DNA of 64,000 bases. Source: Endozoicomonas sp. OPT23 (GTDB lineage: Bacteria > Pseudomonadota > Gammaproteobacteria > Pseudomonadales > Endozoicomonadaceae). The notes under the pieces were generated by a model. It worked only from the letters and a program-made list of their open reading frames with translations, ran no database searches and was not told the origin of the DNA. The DNA lies in contig NZ_PPFD01000003.1 of NCBI RefSeq assembly GCF_009653635.1, positions 426,955 through 490,954 of the forward strand. Reading direction: 5' to 3'. Each line of letters starts with the position of its first letter. Position 1 is the stretch's first letter. Positions 25,254 to 34,788 of the stretch are shown one piece after another. The position numbers and the translations under genes were made by a program.

Positions 25254-28145
25254 ATGAAAAACAAAAGGAACTTGCCCGCTTTCATCTCTGGGTTGAGCGC
25301 ATTCGTGCTAACAGCATTGATCTCAACGCCTGTCACCGCCGCTATTGAGAAGATTCCAGTCGTTGGTGAAGCCTTTAATGCTTCACTCATTCTAAAAAAC
25401 GAAGTGATTTCAACACTCGGTTATTCAGCACGGCTGACCCGGGATACTGCTCTCTTTACCGTTGCCGGTCTCACTCTCGATGCCTACATCCTGACACTGC
25501 CGCTGGATAAGAACAGCAAGAAACGTGTTGTCTCTCAACTGGCTAATCCAGCCTATGCGATTCCTCTCGGTTACTTTCTCTACAGCTACTATGACCGTTA
25601 CACAGGCATTAGCGATGAGGATGTTTTTAAGGCTTACCTGCAAACTGTTTATGACCAGGAAACATTAAAAGAGTTTGAACATAGCCTGTTCCAGCTTTCA
25701 GAAAAGAGACCCGAGACAGAGAAGGAGCAAAAGCAAACATCTCACCATCAGGGGCTGGTTATTAACCGTGAATTTATCGCCTCGATGGTTACTGTCTACG
25801 ACGCTCTGTTTGAAATTGATGAGTGGCGTAAGTTTGAAACACTGCCCAGTCACTATTCCTATCTAACCAGCAGTGATAAAGATCTGGAACTGATCAACCG
25901 CATTCAACCCATTGTCGTTGATACCCTGAGCAAAACAGTCGCCGGTATGGATAAAGGTGATATCAGATCTTCACTCGAGTCCATTCTGCAAGATGCCGAG
26001 CCAGATAAACGCAACCTGCCTAATAATAAGATCCAGGCTATTACCGTCACGCTTATCGATTTTGTTCGGTATAACCTGCTTAAAGGCTGGCGACAGTTTG
26101 TTTATCAGGAAGAAAGAACAGAAGCGCTGACTGACTGGATGAAAACAACTTTCAGTCAAGAGCCTGAGCGTTTAATTCGTTTTCTGGCGTCACAGCAGCA
26201 GCGCAGGCTAGCTGTGCAAATCACTGTGGATGGTTTGCAACAGGGGTTAATTGAGGGTCTCGTTGATCAAAACAAACCTTTCATTGCAACAGCCTGGAAT
26301 AAACACCAACAGAAAGAAAACTTCAAACCAGCATCGATTGAAACTTCATCACCTGAGCATATTCAGCAGATGAGATTTTTAGACTCGTTGAACCAGAGCA
26401 CTTATAAGAACCCAAACTATCTTCCTTTCTTTCATAAGCTCTACCAGAACTACAGCAAGAGTATTGCCAGCGTAGGTATTTCATCAACACCAACGATCAG
26501 TGTTCGAAATCTGCCCATTATCAAAACCGGCGCGAAAGTATCGGGGAACGGCGGTACAGGCATCCCAAACTTCCATTTTGTCGATCGTGAAGAAGACCGC
26601 GCCTATTACTTCTTTGGTAACGATGCTCTGCAACTGGAAAGGCTGGCGGTCAAAAACAACGTTCAAACCATGTTTGATCGACTTAACCACCTGAAAACCC
26701 TTAGCTGTAATGCCCAGTACGACTGGAACGCTCATGTTTCTTATGACGCCCTGATTAATCTTGGGCTTGGCGAGTCCCAGCGAGACTATGGCGAGAAACG
26801 TTGCCTGAGAGAGCTTCAGGAAAGAGCAAAGAATGAGTTGAAAGCAACTGAACTCAGGGCTGAGCTGATTACTGATATCAAGGCCTATCAGGATACATTC
26901 TTCTTGAGAATATTCAGCCTGATGACCAGAAAAAGTCTGATACGACAAAAACTGGAAGAACTGGTTGAGCTCGATATTCAGTCTATGCCGGATTATGTGC
27001 TGATCTATAATCCATGGCCTGACCACTTTGCTCATTTCACCGGGCCTTTCAGCGATGAAGTCATTATGCCGACAGGCGAATTAAACCGTCTGGACTATTG
27101 GCTGGGTCAACTGGAAGCGACTTACAAAGACGCGGGTATTTATGATCAGACACTGTGGGGAATGGCGGGCGACCATGGTTTAAGTCCTGTTTACTACACA
27201 CTGAACCCCGAAAAGATCATCTTTGAATCTTTGCAGGAAGAGTTGCCCTACCCCATTTCAATTCGCAAGATTTCTTCTGATGAAGGTGAAGGCCCCAAGA
27301 TTTCCAACGCTATCAGTCCATTAAGTAATAAGGCTACCGATGTCGTTGTTGCTTCAACCGCTGGCGGCAACTATATGCTGGATTTCTTTAACTCAGCCCA
27401 AGGCTGGACAACACAACCTGTGTATCAGGAGCTGACTCAATGGCGGCCTTTGTCAGCGCCTGACACTTTCGAGCTGGACATGATTGAAGCCATGGCCGAC
27501 AGCCTTGCCGGAACATTGGATTACCTTGTGGTTCGTGAATCTGAATGCTCACCAGCAGCCTGCTCAGTGCGACTGATAAACAAACGTGGTGACCAACGTC
27601 AGGATGAACTGATTATTCGCAAGGAAGATAGAACGTTTTATCAATCCCTGACAACAGACGAACCCTCTCTATTACAACTGACAGAGTTTAATCTTTATCT
27701 GCCACGCCCTGATCACAAAACCAAAATGCGGAACACTGCCCTGATTTCAAAATGCCTCGCCGCTAAAGAAACCGATACTGACAGCTGGTGTACTGAAGAT
27801 GAGTGGCGACAGGCCACACAGTTTTCACCCAAACCAGATGCCATCAACCAGTTGGCTCATATTTATGATGAGGACAGAGCCGGAACCATCAACCTTTTCC
27901 CGGCTGAAGGTATTGGCTACAACACAGTAGTTCCCGGTCGTCATGCCGGTGAAAGCTATCCGGAAAAGGATGCTTTTATCGGTTTCTGGGGCGCCCCATT
28001 GAATGAGAATAAAAGACAACTGACTATTGAACAGAACGGTTCCCTTGCTCCAACTCTTTATCAGTACCTGACGGGCGAGCAAGTACTACAGGGTGAAAAT
28101 GGTTGGGGCTACCCTTCTTTGCTGGATAAACTGAGTACGCACTAA
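25254..28145 (+). CDS. Exported alkaline-phosphatase-superfamily (phosphodiesterase-like) protein
   Basis: The product has 963 residues from the ATG at 25254; a GTG two codons earlier is in frame. A signal peptide (ISGLSAFVLTALISTPVTAA) is followed by ~400 residues of unassigned helical sequence. The catalytic-like domain follows: GTGIPNF near residue 432 (possible Thr nucleophile), PWPDHFAHF near 588 (Asp/His metal ligands) and MAGDHGLSP near 640 (Asp-His ligands). This ligand order is that of type I phosphodiesterase/nucleotide pyrophosphatases. The C-terminal part may add ligands but I cannot place them. The long N-terminal extension is unusual for the superfamily. Confidence 0.68.
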   Translation: MKNKRNLPAFISGLSAFVLTALISTPVTAAIEKIPVVGEAFNASLILKNEVISTLGYSARLTRDTALFTVAGLTLDAYILTLPLDKNSKKRVVSQLANPAYAIPLGYFLYSYYDRYTGISDEDVFKAYLQTVYDQETLKEFEHSLFQLSEKRPETEKEQKQTSHHQGLVINREFIASMVTVYDALFEIDEWRKFETLPSHYSYLTSSDKDLELINRIQPIVVDTLSKTVAGMDKGDIRSSLESILQDAEPDKRNLPNNKIQAITVTLIDFVRYNLLKGWRQFVYQEERTEALTDWMKTTFSQEPERLIRFLASQQQRRLAVQITVDGLQQGLIEGLVDQNKPFIATAWNKHQQKENFKPASIETSSPEHIQQMRFLDSLNQSTYKNPNYLPFFHKLYQNYSKSIASVGISSTPTISVRNLPIIKTGAKVSGNGGTGIPNFHFVDREEDRAYYFFGNDALQLERLAVKNNVQTMFDRLNHLKTLSCNAQYDWNAHVSYDALINLGLGESQRDYGEKRCLRELQERAKNELKATELRAELITDIKAYQDTFFLRIFSLMTRKSLIRQKLEELVELDIQSMPDYVLIYNPWPDHFAHFTGPFSDEVIMPTGELNRLDYWLGQLEATYKDAGIYDQTLWGMAGDHGLSPVYYTLNPEKIIFESLQEELPYPISIRKISSDEGEGPKISNAISPLSNKATDVVVASTAGGNYMLDFFNSAQGWTTQPVYQELTQWRPLSAPDTFELDMIEAMADSLAGTLDYLVVRESECSPAACSVRLINKRGDQRQDELIIRKEDRTFYQSLTTDEPSLLQLTEFNLYLPRPDHKTKMRNTALISKCLAAKETDTDSWCTEDEWRQATQFSPKPDAINQLAHIYDEDRAGTINLFPAEGIGYNTVVPGRHAGESYPEKDAFIGFWGAPLNENKRQLTIEQNGSLAPTLYQYLTGEQVLQGENGWGYPSLLDKLSTH

Positions 28146-28166
28146 GGAACATAAGGAAGCTGATTA

Positions 28167-28919
28167 TTGGACTTCACCGCAGAGACTTTATTGCTCTTCA
28201 GCCTGCTGGGATTTTTCTCAGGGCTGATTAATGCTATTGCTGGCGGTGGCGGTTTGCTGGTTTTGCCAATATTACTGGCTTCAGGCATTCCGCCTATCAA
28301 CGCACTGGCTACTAATAAATTTCAGGCGGTGTTTGGTACATTGTCGTCCAGCTTCAACTTTTATCGAAAAGGTCATATAGACCTGAAATCATTACGATCT
28401 GCTCTCGTTTTTGCCATTGCAGGCAGTGTTCTTGGCACCTGCCTGCTGCAATTGATTTCAGCAGGCTCTCTAAACCGGATTGTGCCATGGTTACTGATAG
28501 CCGCTGCGTTATACACGGTTTTCTCGCCAAAAGTCGGAGACACGGATAGCAAACCTCGGCTAAGTAAAAACTCTTTCAATCTGTTGGGTGGCTTTGGTAT
28601 TGGCTTTTACGGAGGTTTCTTTGGGCCGGGTATGGGCTCTATTGCGGCACTGTCCTTTTCCAGCCTTCGAGGCTTCAACCTGCGTAAAGCCACTGCTCAC
28701 GCCAAACCTGTTGTGTTCACGACCAACGTTGTTTCAATGGTTATTTTTGTTTTTGCAGGACAGGTGTTCTGGGCTGTTGCTATCCCTATGGCCATGGCTC
28801 AGCTCATTGGCGGAAGAGTCGGATCCAACCTGGTTATCAAAAAAGGTGCCGGATTAATCAAACCGGTTATTGTTCTGTTGACTCTGACCATTGCGGCTCG
28901 AATGCTGTTTAGTGGATAA
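28167..28919 (+). CDS. TSUP-family sulfite/sulfonate permease (TauE/SafE type)
   Basis: This 250-residue membrane protein with about seven to eight helices starts at TTG with AAGGAAG eight bases before. The conserved TSUP elements are seen twice: GLINAIAGGGGLLVLPIL near the N-terminus with ALATNKFQAVFGTLSS, and GFYGGFFGPGMGS in the second half with RKATAHAKPVVFTTN. The family carries sulfite, sulfonates or related anions; the substrate is unknown. It is 21 bp after the phosphodiesterase-like gene, so cotranscription is likely. Confidence 0.85.
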   Translation: MDFTAETLLLFSLLGFFSGLINAIAGGGGLLVLPILLASGIPPINALATNKFQAVFGTLSSSFNFYRKGHIDLKSLRSALVFAIAGSVLGTCLLQLISAGSLNRIVPWLLIAAALYTVFSPKVGDTDSKPRLSKNSFNLLGGFGIGFYGGFFGPGMGSIAALSFSSLRGFNLRKATAHAKPVVFTTNVVSMVIFVFAGQVFWAVAIPMAMAQLIGGRVGSNLVIKKGAGLIKPVIVLLTLTIAARMLFSG

Positions 28920-29323
28920 ATTACCAGAAATTCTTGGAAAGTCATCGAACATCACGAGATTATTTCTTCCCTCGGCATTACTGTTTAAATCATATAACTC
29001 TTTCTGAACTTTACCGATGTTATTCATCAGCCAGAAGTCTCTCTATGCATTACCAAAATAAATATTACGAGAAGCTTCTCAATAGAAGTCGACTTAAATA
29101 TAGGAATCAAATATTCACCTAATAAAAAGTCGCGCACCAACTTATAAAAAAACAAACATTAATAAATATTCCAACCATATATAACCATGAGAACCCAACC
29201 AGTCATTAAGACAACGTTACTGGAAAAATAAAAATTCAGGACTATTATCCAATCAAAGAAATGTAAGTTCACTGACAATAAACTAAAAAAATCCAGAACA
29301 ATCTAGAAAAGGAAATATCACTA
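28920..29323. other. AT-rich intergenic stretch without a recognised gene
   Basis: The ~400 bp between the permease and the next gene are visibly AT-rich, with stop codons in all frames and only a 62-codon frame of no plausible composition (28934-29122). I see no terminator, repeat or RNA gene. The AT-richness continues into the following orphan gene, so the boundary of a transferred segment may lie here. Confidence 0.5.
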
Positions 29324-30268
29324 ATGAAAATAAATAATAAAAACACGTTCATTTTTCTTCTGTCATCACTATTTCTTAATTCAGAAGCATTCCCTCAAAT
29401 CACTCTAGAAGAACACTTGGCATCAGGACATGATAGTAAATGCTATGGTATCTTTAATACAAGAGAAGAGCAGGAAGGGTTGTACGCCAGAGAAAGATCG
29501 AGTGAGTTTCTTTCAGAGAGACTTACAGACCTTGGTATTTCTTATGATGACATAGGCGAAAAAATCGGTAAGGATTACACAATTGTAGATTTACATTTTT
29601 ATCTTCAGTCAATCTATGCTTTAAGAGATAGTATCGAGTATTCATGCAGATTCTCATATTTATTGGAAACTCTACCAATAGAAATAGTCAATAAATATAG
29701 GTTTAATGACGACATTATAGTTGCGTTGTATGAAACACATACTCCTGAACAATTAGAAAACCTGAAGAAAAAAGGTTTTAATTTTAAATTCGATAATTTC
29801 TCCAGAACTCTGGAAGTTGTAGATTTAATCTATTATCGACTGATGAGTTACAGCGGTAGTCTGGTGGGCTATACATATCGCATACAAGATATAATGGATG
29901 AAGAAAAAATCTACGAACAATCGAATGAAATATTCTATTTCAAAACAAAAAACAACCTAAGATCTCTACTCTTTTTCTACAATCAACAAAATAGTGAAGT
30001 ACAGTATGACATTATTAATCATATTGCGAAGTACAACCCTCAGCTTGCCTACTTTATATTCAGCACTCTCAAGGAAAAACATTCTTCAGATTATCAATAC
30101 TGGACAACTATATTTTCCCTTTACATAAGCGCTGTCTTTATTTCATCAGACGAACAAAGTAAACATTTCCCTGCTTTCCTTGCCTTCTTTAAATACTCTC
30201 CCCTGTTCAGTATCCCTGAAAGTTTAAAAAAAATTCAATCAGACGAAGTCTATAAAGATGATCTTTAG
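29324..30268 (+). CDS. Secreted protein of unknown function in an AT-rich segment
   Basis: The 314-residue product has a signal peptide (NTFIFLLSSLFLNSEAFP) and no motif I recognise. It is rich in Tyr, Asn, Ile and Lys, with a largely helical pattern. AAAGGAAA lies ten bases before the ATG. Base composition is clearly more AT-rich than in the flanking permease and ettA genes and AT-ending codons prevail, which points to horizontal acquisition. There is no mobility gene beside it. Confidence 0.6.
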   Translation: MKINNKNTFIFLLSSLFLNSEAFPQITLEEHLASGHDSKCYGIFNTREEQEGLYARERSSEFLSERLTDLGISYDDIGEKIGKDYTIVDLHFYLQSIYALRDSIEYSCRFSYLLETLPIEIVNKYRFNDDIIVALYETHTPEQLENLKKKGFNFKFDNFSRTLEVVDLIYYRLMSYSGSLVGYTYRIQDIMDEEKIYEQSNEIFYFKTKNNLRSLLFFYNQQNSEVQYDIINHIAKYNPQLAYFIFSTLKEKHSSDYQYWTTIFSLYISAVFISSDEQSKHFPAFLAFFKYSPLFSIPESLKKIQSDEVYKDDL

Positions 30269-30358
30269 AAAGAACCTGCTTTGACTTTTTTTTTACGATA
30301 GTAGCTCAAGCAGTGTATTGACTGGCTTGTGGCTATTGAGTTTCAAACTGTTTAAATC

Positions 30359-30394
30359 ACAGCTGTACAGTAAACCTTCATACTGTACAGCTGT
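30359..30394. terminator. Perfect 14 bp hairpin downstream of ettA
   Basis: ACAGCTGTACAGTA and TACTGTACAGCTGT are exact inverted copies separated by eight bases. The hairpin lies 40 bp past the ettA stop and about 90 bp past the orphan gene on the other strand. No T-run follows in either direction, so it may be a transcript-end structure or an operator rather than a standard terminator. Two exact tandem copies of TTACTGCGTGC follow at 30397-30418. Confidence 0.5.
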
Positions 30395-30433
30395 TCTTAC
30401 TGCGTGCTTACTGCGTGCCTCTTTTAGAGCAAA

Positions 30434-32101
30434 TCAGGCATCAATACGCTTGTACTTAACACGGTGCGGGCCTGCAGCCTCTTCACCCAGACGATCTTTA
30501 CGATCCGCTTCGTACTCGGTGTAGTTACCTTCAAAGAAGGTCACCTTGGACTCACCTTCGTAAGCAAGGATATGTGTTGCAACACGGTCGAGGAACCAAC
30601 GGTCGTGAGAGATCACCATTGCACAGCCCGGGAACGCCAGAATGGCTTCTTCCAGTGCACGCAGGGTTTCTACATCAAGGTCGTTGGACGGCTCGTCAAG
30701 CAGCAGAACGTTACCGCCTTCCTTCAAGGTTGCAGCCAGCTGCAGACGACCACGCTCACCACCGGACAGATGTCCTACACGTTTCTGTTGATCGCCACCT
30801 TTAAAGTTGAAACGACCCAGGTAGTTACGTGAAGGCACTTCATAACCATTGATGCGCAGGATTTCCTGACCGTCGGAAATGGCTTCCCATACTGTCTTGT
30901 CGTCGTTCAGTTCATCACGAAGCTGCTGAACATTAGCCAGTTTAACGGTTTCACCTTTTTCGATGGTGCCGCTATCCGGTTGTTCCGTGCCCATGATCAT
31001 TTTGAACAGTGTTGATTTACCCGCGCCGTTACCACCAATGATGCCGACGATAGCACCTTGTGGAATCGTGAAGCTCAGGTCTTCGATCAACTGTCGTCCA
31101 TCAAAGCCCTTGGAAACGTTATTGAATTCCAGAACCTTGTCGCCCAGACGTGGGCCAGGTGGAATGTAGATTTCGTTGGTTTCGTTACGTTCCTGGAAAC
31201 TCTGGGACTGCATTTCTTCAAAGCGGGACAAACGAGCCTTGGACTTGGACTGACGACCTTTGGCATTAGAACGAGCCCATTCCAGTTCATGCTTCATCGC
31301 TTTGCGATGGGCATCCTGTTGCTTCTGTTCCTGTCCCAAACGAGCTTCTTTCTGTTCCAGCCAGTTGCTGTAGTTACCTTCCCATGGAATACCGTGGCCA
31401 CGGTCCAGTTCCAGAATCCAGTTAGCAGCGTTATCCAGGAAGTAACGATCGTGGGTAATCGCCACAACAGTGCCTGGATAGTCCAGCAGGAAGCGTTCCA
31501 GCCAGCCAACGGATTCAGCATCCAGGTGGTTAGTCGGCTCATCCAGTAACAGCATGTCAGGGTTGGACAATAACAGACGGCACAGAGCTACACGACGACG
31601 CTCACCACCGGACAGGTTGGCAACATTCGCGTCCCATTCTGGTAAACGCAGGGCATCAGCCGCTACTTCCAGCTTACGCTCGATGTTATGAGCGTCAGAT
31701 GCCTGAATAATGTTTTCCAGCTTGGCCTGTTCAGCAGCCAGCTTGTCGAAGTCAGCGTCCGGCTCGGCATAGGCTGCATAAACAGCATCCAGTTTGGTCT
31801 GTGCTTCAGTAAGTTCACTGAGCGCTTCTTCAACAATTTCACGTACGGATTTGGTTGGATCCAGCTCCGGTTCCTGTGGCAGATAGCCAACATTGAGCTC
31901 AGGTTGAGGGCGAGCTTCGCCATCAAACTCCTGGTCAACACCAGCCATAATGCGTAACAGGGAGGACTTACCGGAACCGTTTAAGCCCAGCACACCAATT
32001 TTGGCGCCGGGGAAAAAGGACAGGGAAATATCTTTTAGAATCTGGCGTTTAGGCGGTACAACCTTGCTAACGCGATTCATGGTATACACGAACTGTGCCA
32101 T
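30434..32101 (-). CDS. ettA: Energy-dependent translational throttle protein EttA (ABC-F)
   Basis: This 555-residue protein has two ABC ATPase domains and no membrane segment. Walker A motifs are GLNGSGKSSLLRI (near residue 39) and GGNGAGKSTLFKM (near 358), and signatures are LSGGERRRVAL and LSGGERGRLQL. The N-terminus AQFVYTMNRVSKVVPPKRQI is that of EttA specifically, and length matches the 555 residues of E. coli EttA. It binds the ribosomal E site and gates the first elongation step according to the ATP/ADP ratio. It appears to be transcribed alone. Confidence 0.95.
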   Translation of the reverse strand: MAQFVYTMNRVSKVVPPKRQILKDISLSFFPGAKIGVLGLNGSGKSSLLRIMAGVDQEFDGEARPQPELNVGYLPQEPELDPTKSVREIVEEALSELTEAQTKLDAVYAAYAEPDADFDKLAAEQAKLENIIQASDAHNIERKLEVAADALRLPEWDANVANLSGGERRRVALCRLLLSNPDMLLLDEPTNHLDAESVGWLERFLLDYPGTVVAITHDRYFLDNAANWILELDRGHGIPWEGNYSNWLEQKEARLGQEQKQQDAHRKAMKHELEWARSNAKGRQSKSKARLSRFEEMQSQSFQERNETNEIYIPPGPRLGDKVLEFNNVSKGFDGRQLIEDLSFTIPQGAIVGIIGGNGAGKSTLFKMIMGTEQPDSGTIEKGETVKLANVQQLRDELNDDKTVWEAISDGQEILRINGYEVPSRNYLGRFNFKGGDQQKRVGHLSGGERGRLQLAATLKEGGNVLLLDEPSNDLDVETLRALEEAILAFPGCAMVISHDRWFLDRVATHILAYEGESKVTFFEGNYTEYEADRKDRLGEEAAGPHRVKYKRIDA

Positions 32102-32299
32102 GGAAAGGTGTCTCTGTATCAGGTTGATTTAACCGAGCGAAGATACTGTAACCCTATAGGCAATACAAGCCTGTGGGCAAGCTCTGCTTTCTGGGCCTAG
32201 ATATTGCAGGTTTCAGTAAAGGTTATATCGCAGGCTTATCGCTCAGTAAATGACTGTGATAATGTGAGCTGATACAGCGACCGTTAAAAGACGAAAAAT

Positions 32300-32977
32300 A
32301 TGTCCAACCTAGTAAAAGTTATACTCATTCTTTGTCTCACATTAAGTGTAGCGAACTCGTGGGCCAACACACTACAGAAACCTCTCTCCAACCCGGATCG
32401 CTGGCTGCTTCTCGAATACTCAAGTCTGGAACCTAACAAGGTAGAGTTTTCTGATAACCGTATGCTGATTGAAGTGGATAACTCAGCCAGTCCGATTATT
32501 TATCCTTTTGATTCACCTCAGTCACTCGAAGCTATTTCACTGAAGCTGAAGCTGGACGGGCAGCTTATGCTGGAGAAGCCATTACAGGGCAGCAAGGGAA
32601 ATGATGATTTTGTATTCAGGCTAGGTGTGGTTTATGAAGGTGAGCAGACCCTGAATTTCTTCCAGAAGGCTATCGCCGCAAAGTGGGTTAAACAGCTTTT
32701 TGCTCTGGCACCGAAAGGTACTGGTGTTGACCACATTTCATTTTTTAATGTTTATTCTGACGACCGTCTTGCTGGGAAAGACCGTACTCATCCAGCGTCG
32801 GATTTAATGAAGGAAACCTTTCAGGACACATTAGCAGAAGGAAAGGCAGTCTCTTTTCAGTGGCATCCGGATCCTGAGAAAAAAGTACTGGGGCTTTGGA
32901 TCAGTTCAGACGGGGATGACACTGACTCAAACTATTCAGTAGAAATCAGTGACCTTCAGTTGCACAGAACAAAATAA
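32300..32977 (+). CDS. Exported hypothetical protein (DUF3047-like)
   Basis: The 225-residue protein starts with a signal peptide (KVILILCLTLSVANSWA). The mature part is beta-rich, with LRLG-like strands, an SFFNVYSDDR segment and a terminal SVEISDLQLH strand. The pattern recalls DUF3047-type proteins of the envelope, but I am not sure of this assignment. The start is an ATG with only a weak purine-rich region (AAAGACGAAAAAT). It converges on the glycerate kinase gene and has no evident partner. Confidence 0.6.
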   Translation: MSNLVKVILILCLTLSVANSWANTLQKPLSNPDRWLLLEYSSLEPNKVEFSDNRMLIEVDNSASPIIYPFDSPQSLEAISLKLKLDGQLMLEKPLQGSKGNDDFVFRLGVVYEGEQTLNFFQKAIAAKWVKQLFALAPKGTGVDHISFFNVYSDDRLAGKDRTHPASDLMKETFQDTLAEGKAVSFQWHPDPEKKVLGLWISSDGDDTDSNYSVEISDLQLHRTK

Positions 32978-33018
32978 TAAATAGTGCCTTTAAGGCTGAA
33001 TTCAACCTTCCGGTACAC

Positions 33019-34173
33019 CTAAGTATTTGCTGGTGTACCGGTATCGAAACCCAGTTTGATCGCAGATGCGACACTGGCCGAAGTCTGCACCAGATTCTTC
33101 TCTGCATGCATCAAAGCCACAGATAAAGGCACAGAGTCCGACACGGTGGCGTACAACCCCAGGAAACTGTCCTGCAATGCTTCTACCCCCTGTCCAAATG
33201 AACCAGCAATACCCAGCACAGGGGTATGAACAGACCGTGCCAACCTGGCAACGCCGATGGGAGCTTTTCCGGAAAGTGTCTGGGCATCCATTCGCCCTTC
33301 ACCTGTAATGACAAAATCTGCAGATTTAAACATCCTTTTTGCCTGAACAGTTTCCAGCAGCATTTTAATGCCAGGCCTGATTTCATAATCAAACAGTAAC
33401 GACAGTCCTATTGGAGAGCCTCCTGCTGCACCCATGCCAGGAAAATCAGGATTGATCTCAGGTTTCAATTCACTGCTGACTCGACAGAAACTGTCTAAAG
33501 CCTCATCCAACGCTGCAACCTGCACTTCTGATGCGCCTTTTTGGGGGCCAAATACATGACTGGCTCCATCGACACCACACAGCGGGCTATTTACATCGCA
33601 AGCCAGTATCAATTTAATTTTCTTTAAACGAGGATCAATGCCGGAAAGATCAATTCGACCGATATTGGACAGCGCGTCACCACCAGGCTCCAGTTCCTGC
33701 CCCTGATAATTCAGCAGTTTACCACCCAGCGCCTGAACCATTCCGGCACCACCGTCATTGGTTGCGCTCCCGCCCAGACCAAGAATAATTTTTCGTACGC
33801 CTGCTTCAACGGCTTCTTTTAACAGCTGCCCTGTGCCAAAGGTGGTTGCTCTGGCAATGTCTCGTCTATGGGGAGGAATCAGTTGCAAGCCAGAGGCAGA
33901 AGCCATCTCAATAACTGCGGTATGGCCGTTATCTACCAGCCCCCATTTGGCAACGACGGGTTCACCGAGAGGATTAGCCACCACAGAGTACCGTTCTTCT
34001 CCCTTCAAGGCATAGAGAAAGGCGTCTACAGTGCCCTCACCTCCATCGGCAAGGGGCAGCTTTAAATAGTGAGCATCAGGAAGTACTTGACGAAAACCCT
34101 GCTCAATACAGTCAGCGACCTGAATCGCTGTAAGAGACTCCTTATATGAATCAGGAGCAATTATTATTTTCAT
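33019..34173 (-). CDS. glxK: Glycerate kinase, GarK/GlxK family
   Basis: This 384-residue enzyme of the glycerate kinase type I family phosphorylates D-glycerate with ATP to give 2-phosphoglycerate. The N-terminus IIIAPDSYKESLTAIQVADC, then PLADGGEGTVDAF, ILGLGGSATNDGGAGMVQALG and GEGRMDAQTLSGKAPIGVA are all family signatures. The gene is last in the long same-strand run that starts at yjfI, 46 bp after the hemerythrin-like gene, so it may be read from the same transcript although its metabolic role looks unrelated. The symbol could equally be garK. Confidence 0.92.
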   Translation of the reverse strand: MKIIIAPDSYKESLTAIQVADCIEQGFRQVLPDAHYLKLPLADGGEGTVDAFLYALKGEERYSVVANPLGEPVVAKWGLVDNGHTAVIEMASASGLQLIPPHRRDIARATTFGTGQLLKEAVEAGVRKIILGLGGSATNDGGAGMVQALGGKLLNYQGQELEPGGDALSNIGRIDLSGIDPRLKKIKLILACDVNSPLCGVDGASHVFGPQKGASEVQVAALDEALDSFCRVSSELKPEINPDFPGMGAAGGSPIGLSLLFDYEIRPGIKMLLETVQAKRMFKSADFVITGEGRMDAQTLSGKAPIGVARLARSVHTPVLGIAGSFGQGVEALQDSFLGLYATVSDSVPLSVALMHAEKNLVQTSASVASAIKLGFDTGTPANT

Positions 34174-34219
34174 TTTGTAATATTATTGTTTGCCGGATAC
34201 AGCAGATTAGCACAGCTAA

Positions 34220-34723
34220 TCAGGCATAAGCTTCCTCAGGAAGGTAGAGCGGATAGAGTGACTGCTCTTCGTGTTCGATCCTTCTGACCAGTACCTCACC
34301 AATGCCTGACAACTCTGAAGCGAAATTCTCTTTCATCTCCGAGTTCCATTCAGCCACTTCATAGCGAGTAACAAACTGATTGACAGCACGACCGATGTGC
34401 ATCATTTCCTTACGGAACTCTAGAGCAATAGTTTGTGTTTCCGGGTCGTTGGCAAAGCTTCTGGAAAGGTAAACATAGAGTTTTACGTTTTCTGTAAGAA
34501 GGTGTCCACGCAGTGAGGTTGCAAAAGTCTTCAAATGGCTTTGAGTAAGCGACCAGTTCTGTTTTTCGGCCGCTTCTGACATCTCACCAAAAATGCTCAA
34601 CAATTCCTGATGTTCATCCGACAGCTGGCTAATCAAATCAGGGTCGTAACCAAGTCCTGCTGTGATATTGCCTTCTACTTTCTCAACTTTAACTTTTGCC
34701 TTTCTTTTGAAGAACTCAAACAT
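34220..34723 (-). CDS. Hemerythrin HHE-domain protein
   Basis: This 167-residue helical protein carries the HHE cation-binding pattern: DEHQELLSIF, GHLLTENVKLYVYL, HIGRAVNQFVTRY and RIEHEEQSLYPLY, supplying the His and Glu ligands of a di-iron site. Such proteins bind oxygen or nitric oxide or repair iron centres. AAGG lies seven bases before the ATG. It follows the small membrane protein gene by 65 bp on the same strand and so may belong to the PspA/flotillin cluster. A basic N-terminus (FKRKAKVKVEK) precedes the domain. Confidence 0.8.
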   Translation of the reverse strand: MFEFFKRKAKVKVEKVEGNITAGLGYDPDLISQLSDEHQELLSIFGEMSEAAEKQNWSLTQSHLKTFATSLRGHLLTENVKLYVYLSRSFANDPETQTIALEFRKEMMHIGRAVNQFVTRYEVAEWNSEMKENFASELSGIGEVLVRRIEHEEQSLYPLYLPEEAYA

Positions 34724-34788
34724 ACGACACCTTCCATGTACAAGCTGGAAGCTCTATTCCATCACAAACTTAATATGACAACAAATGA

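Noticed and set aside
28934..29122. 62-codon frame in the AT-rich gap
   Set aside because: No ribosome site, no hydrophobic or conserved pattern, and composition looks random.
30318..30524. 68-codon frame downstream of the AT-rich orphan gene
   Set aside because: It runs across the perfect hairpin and tandem 11-mers and into the antisense of ettA.
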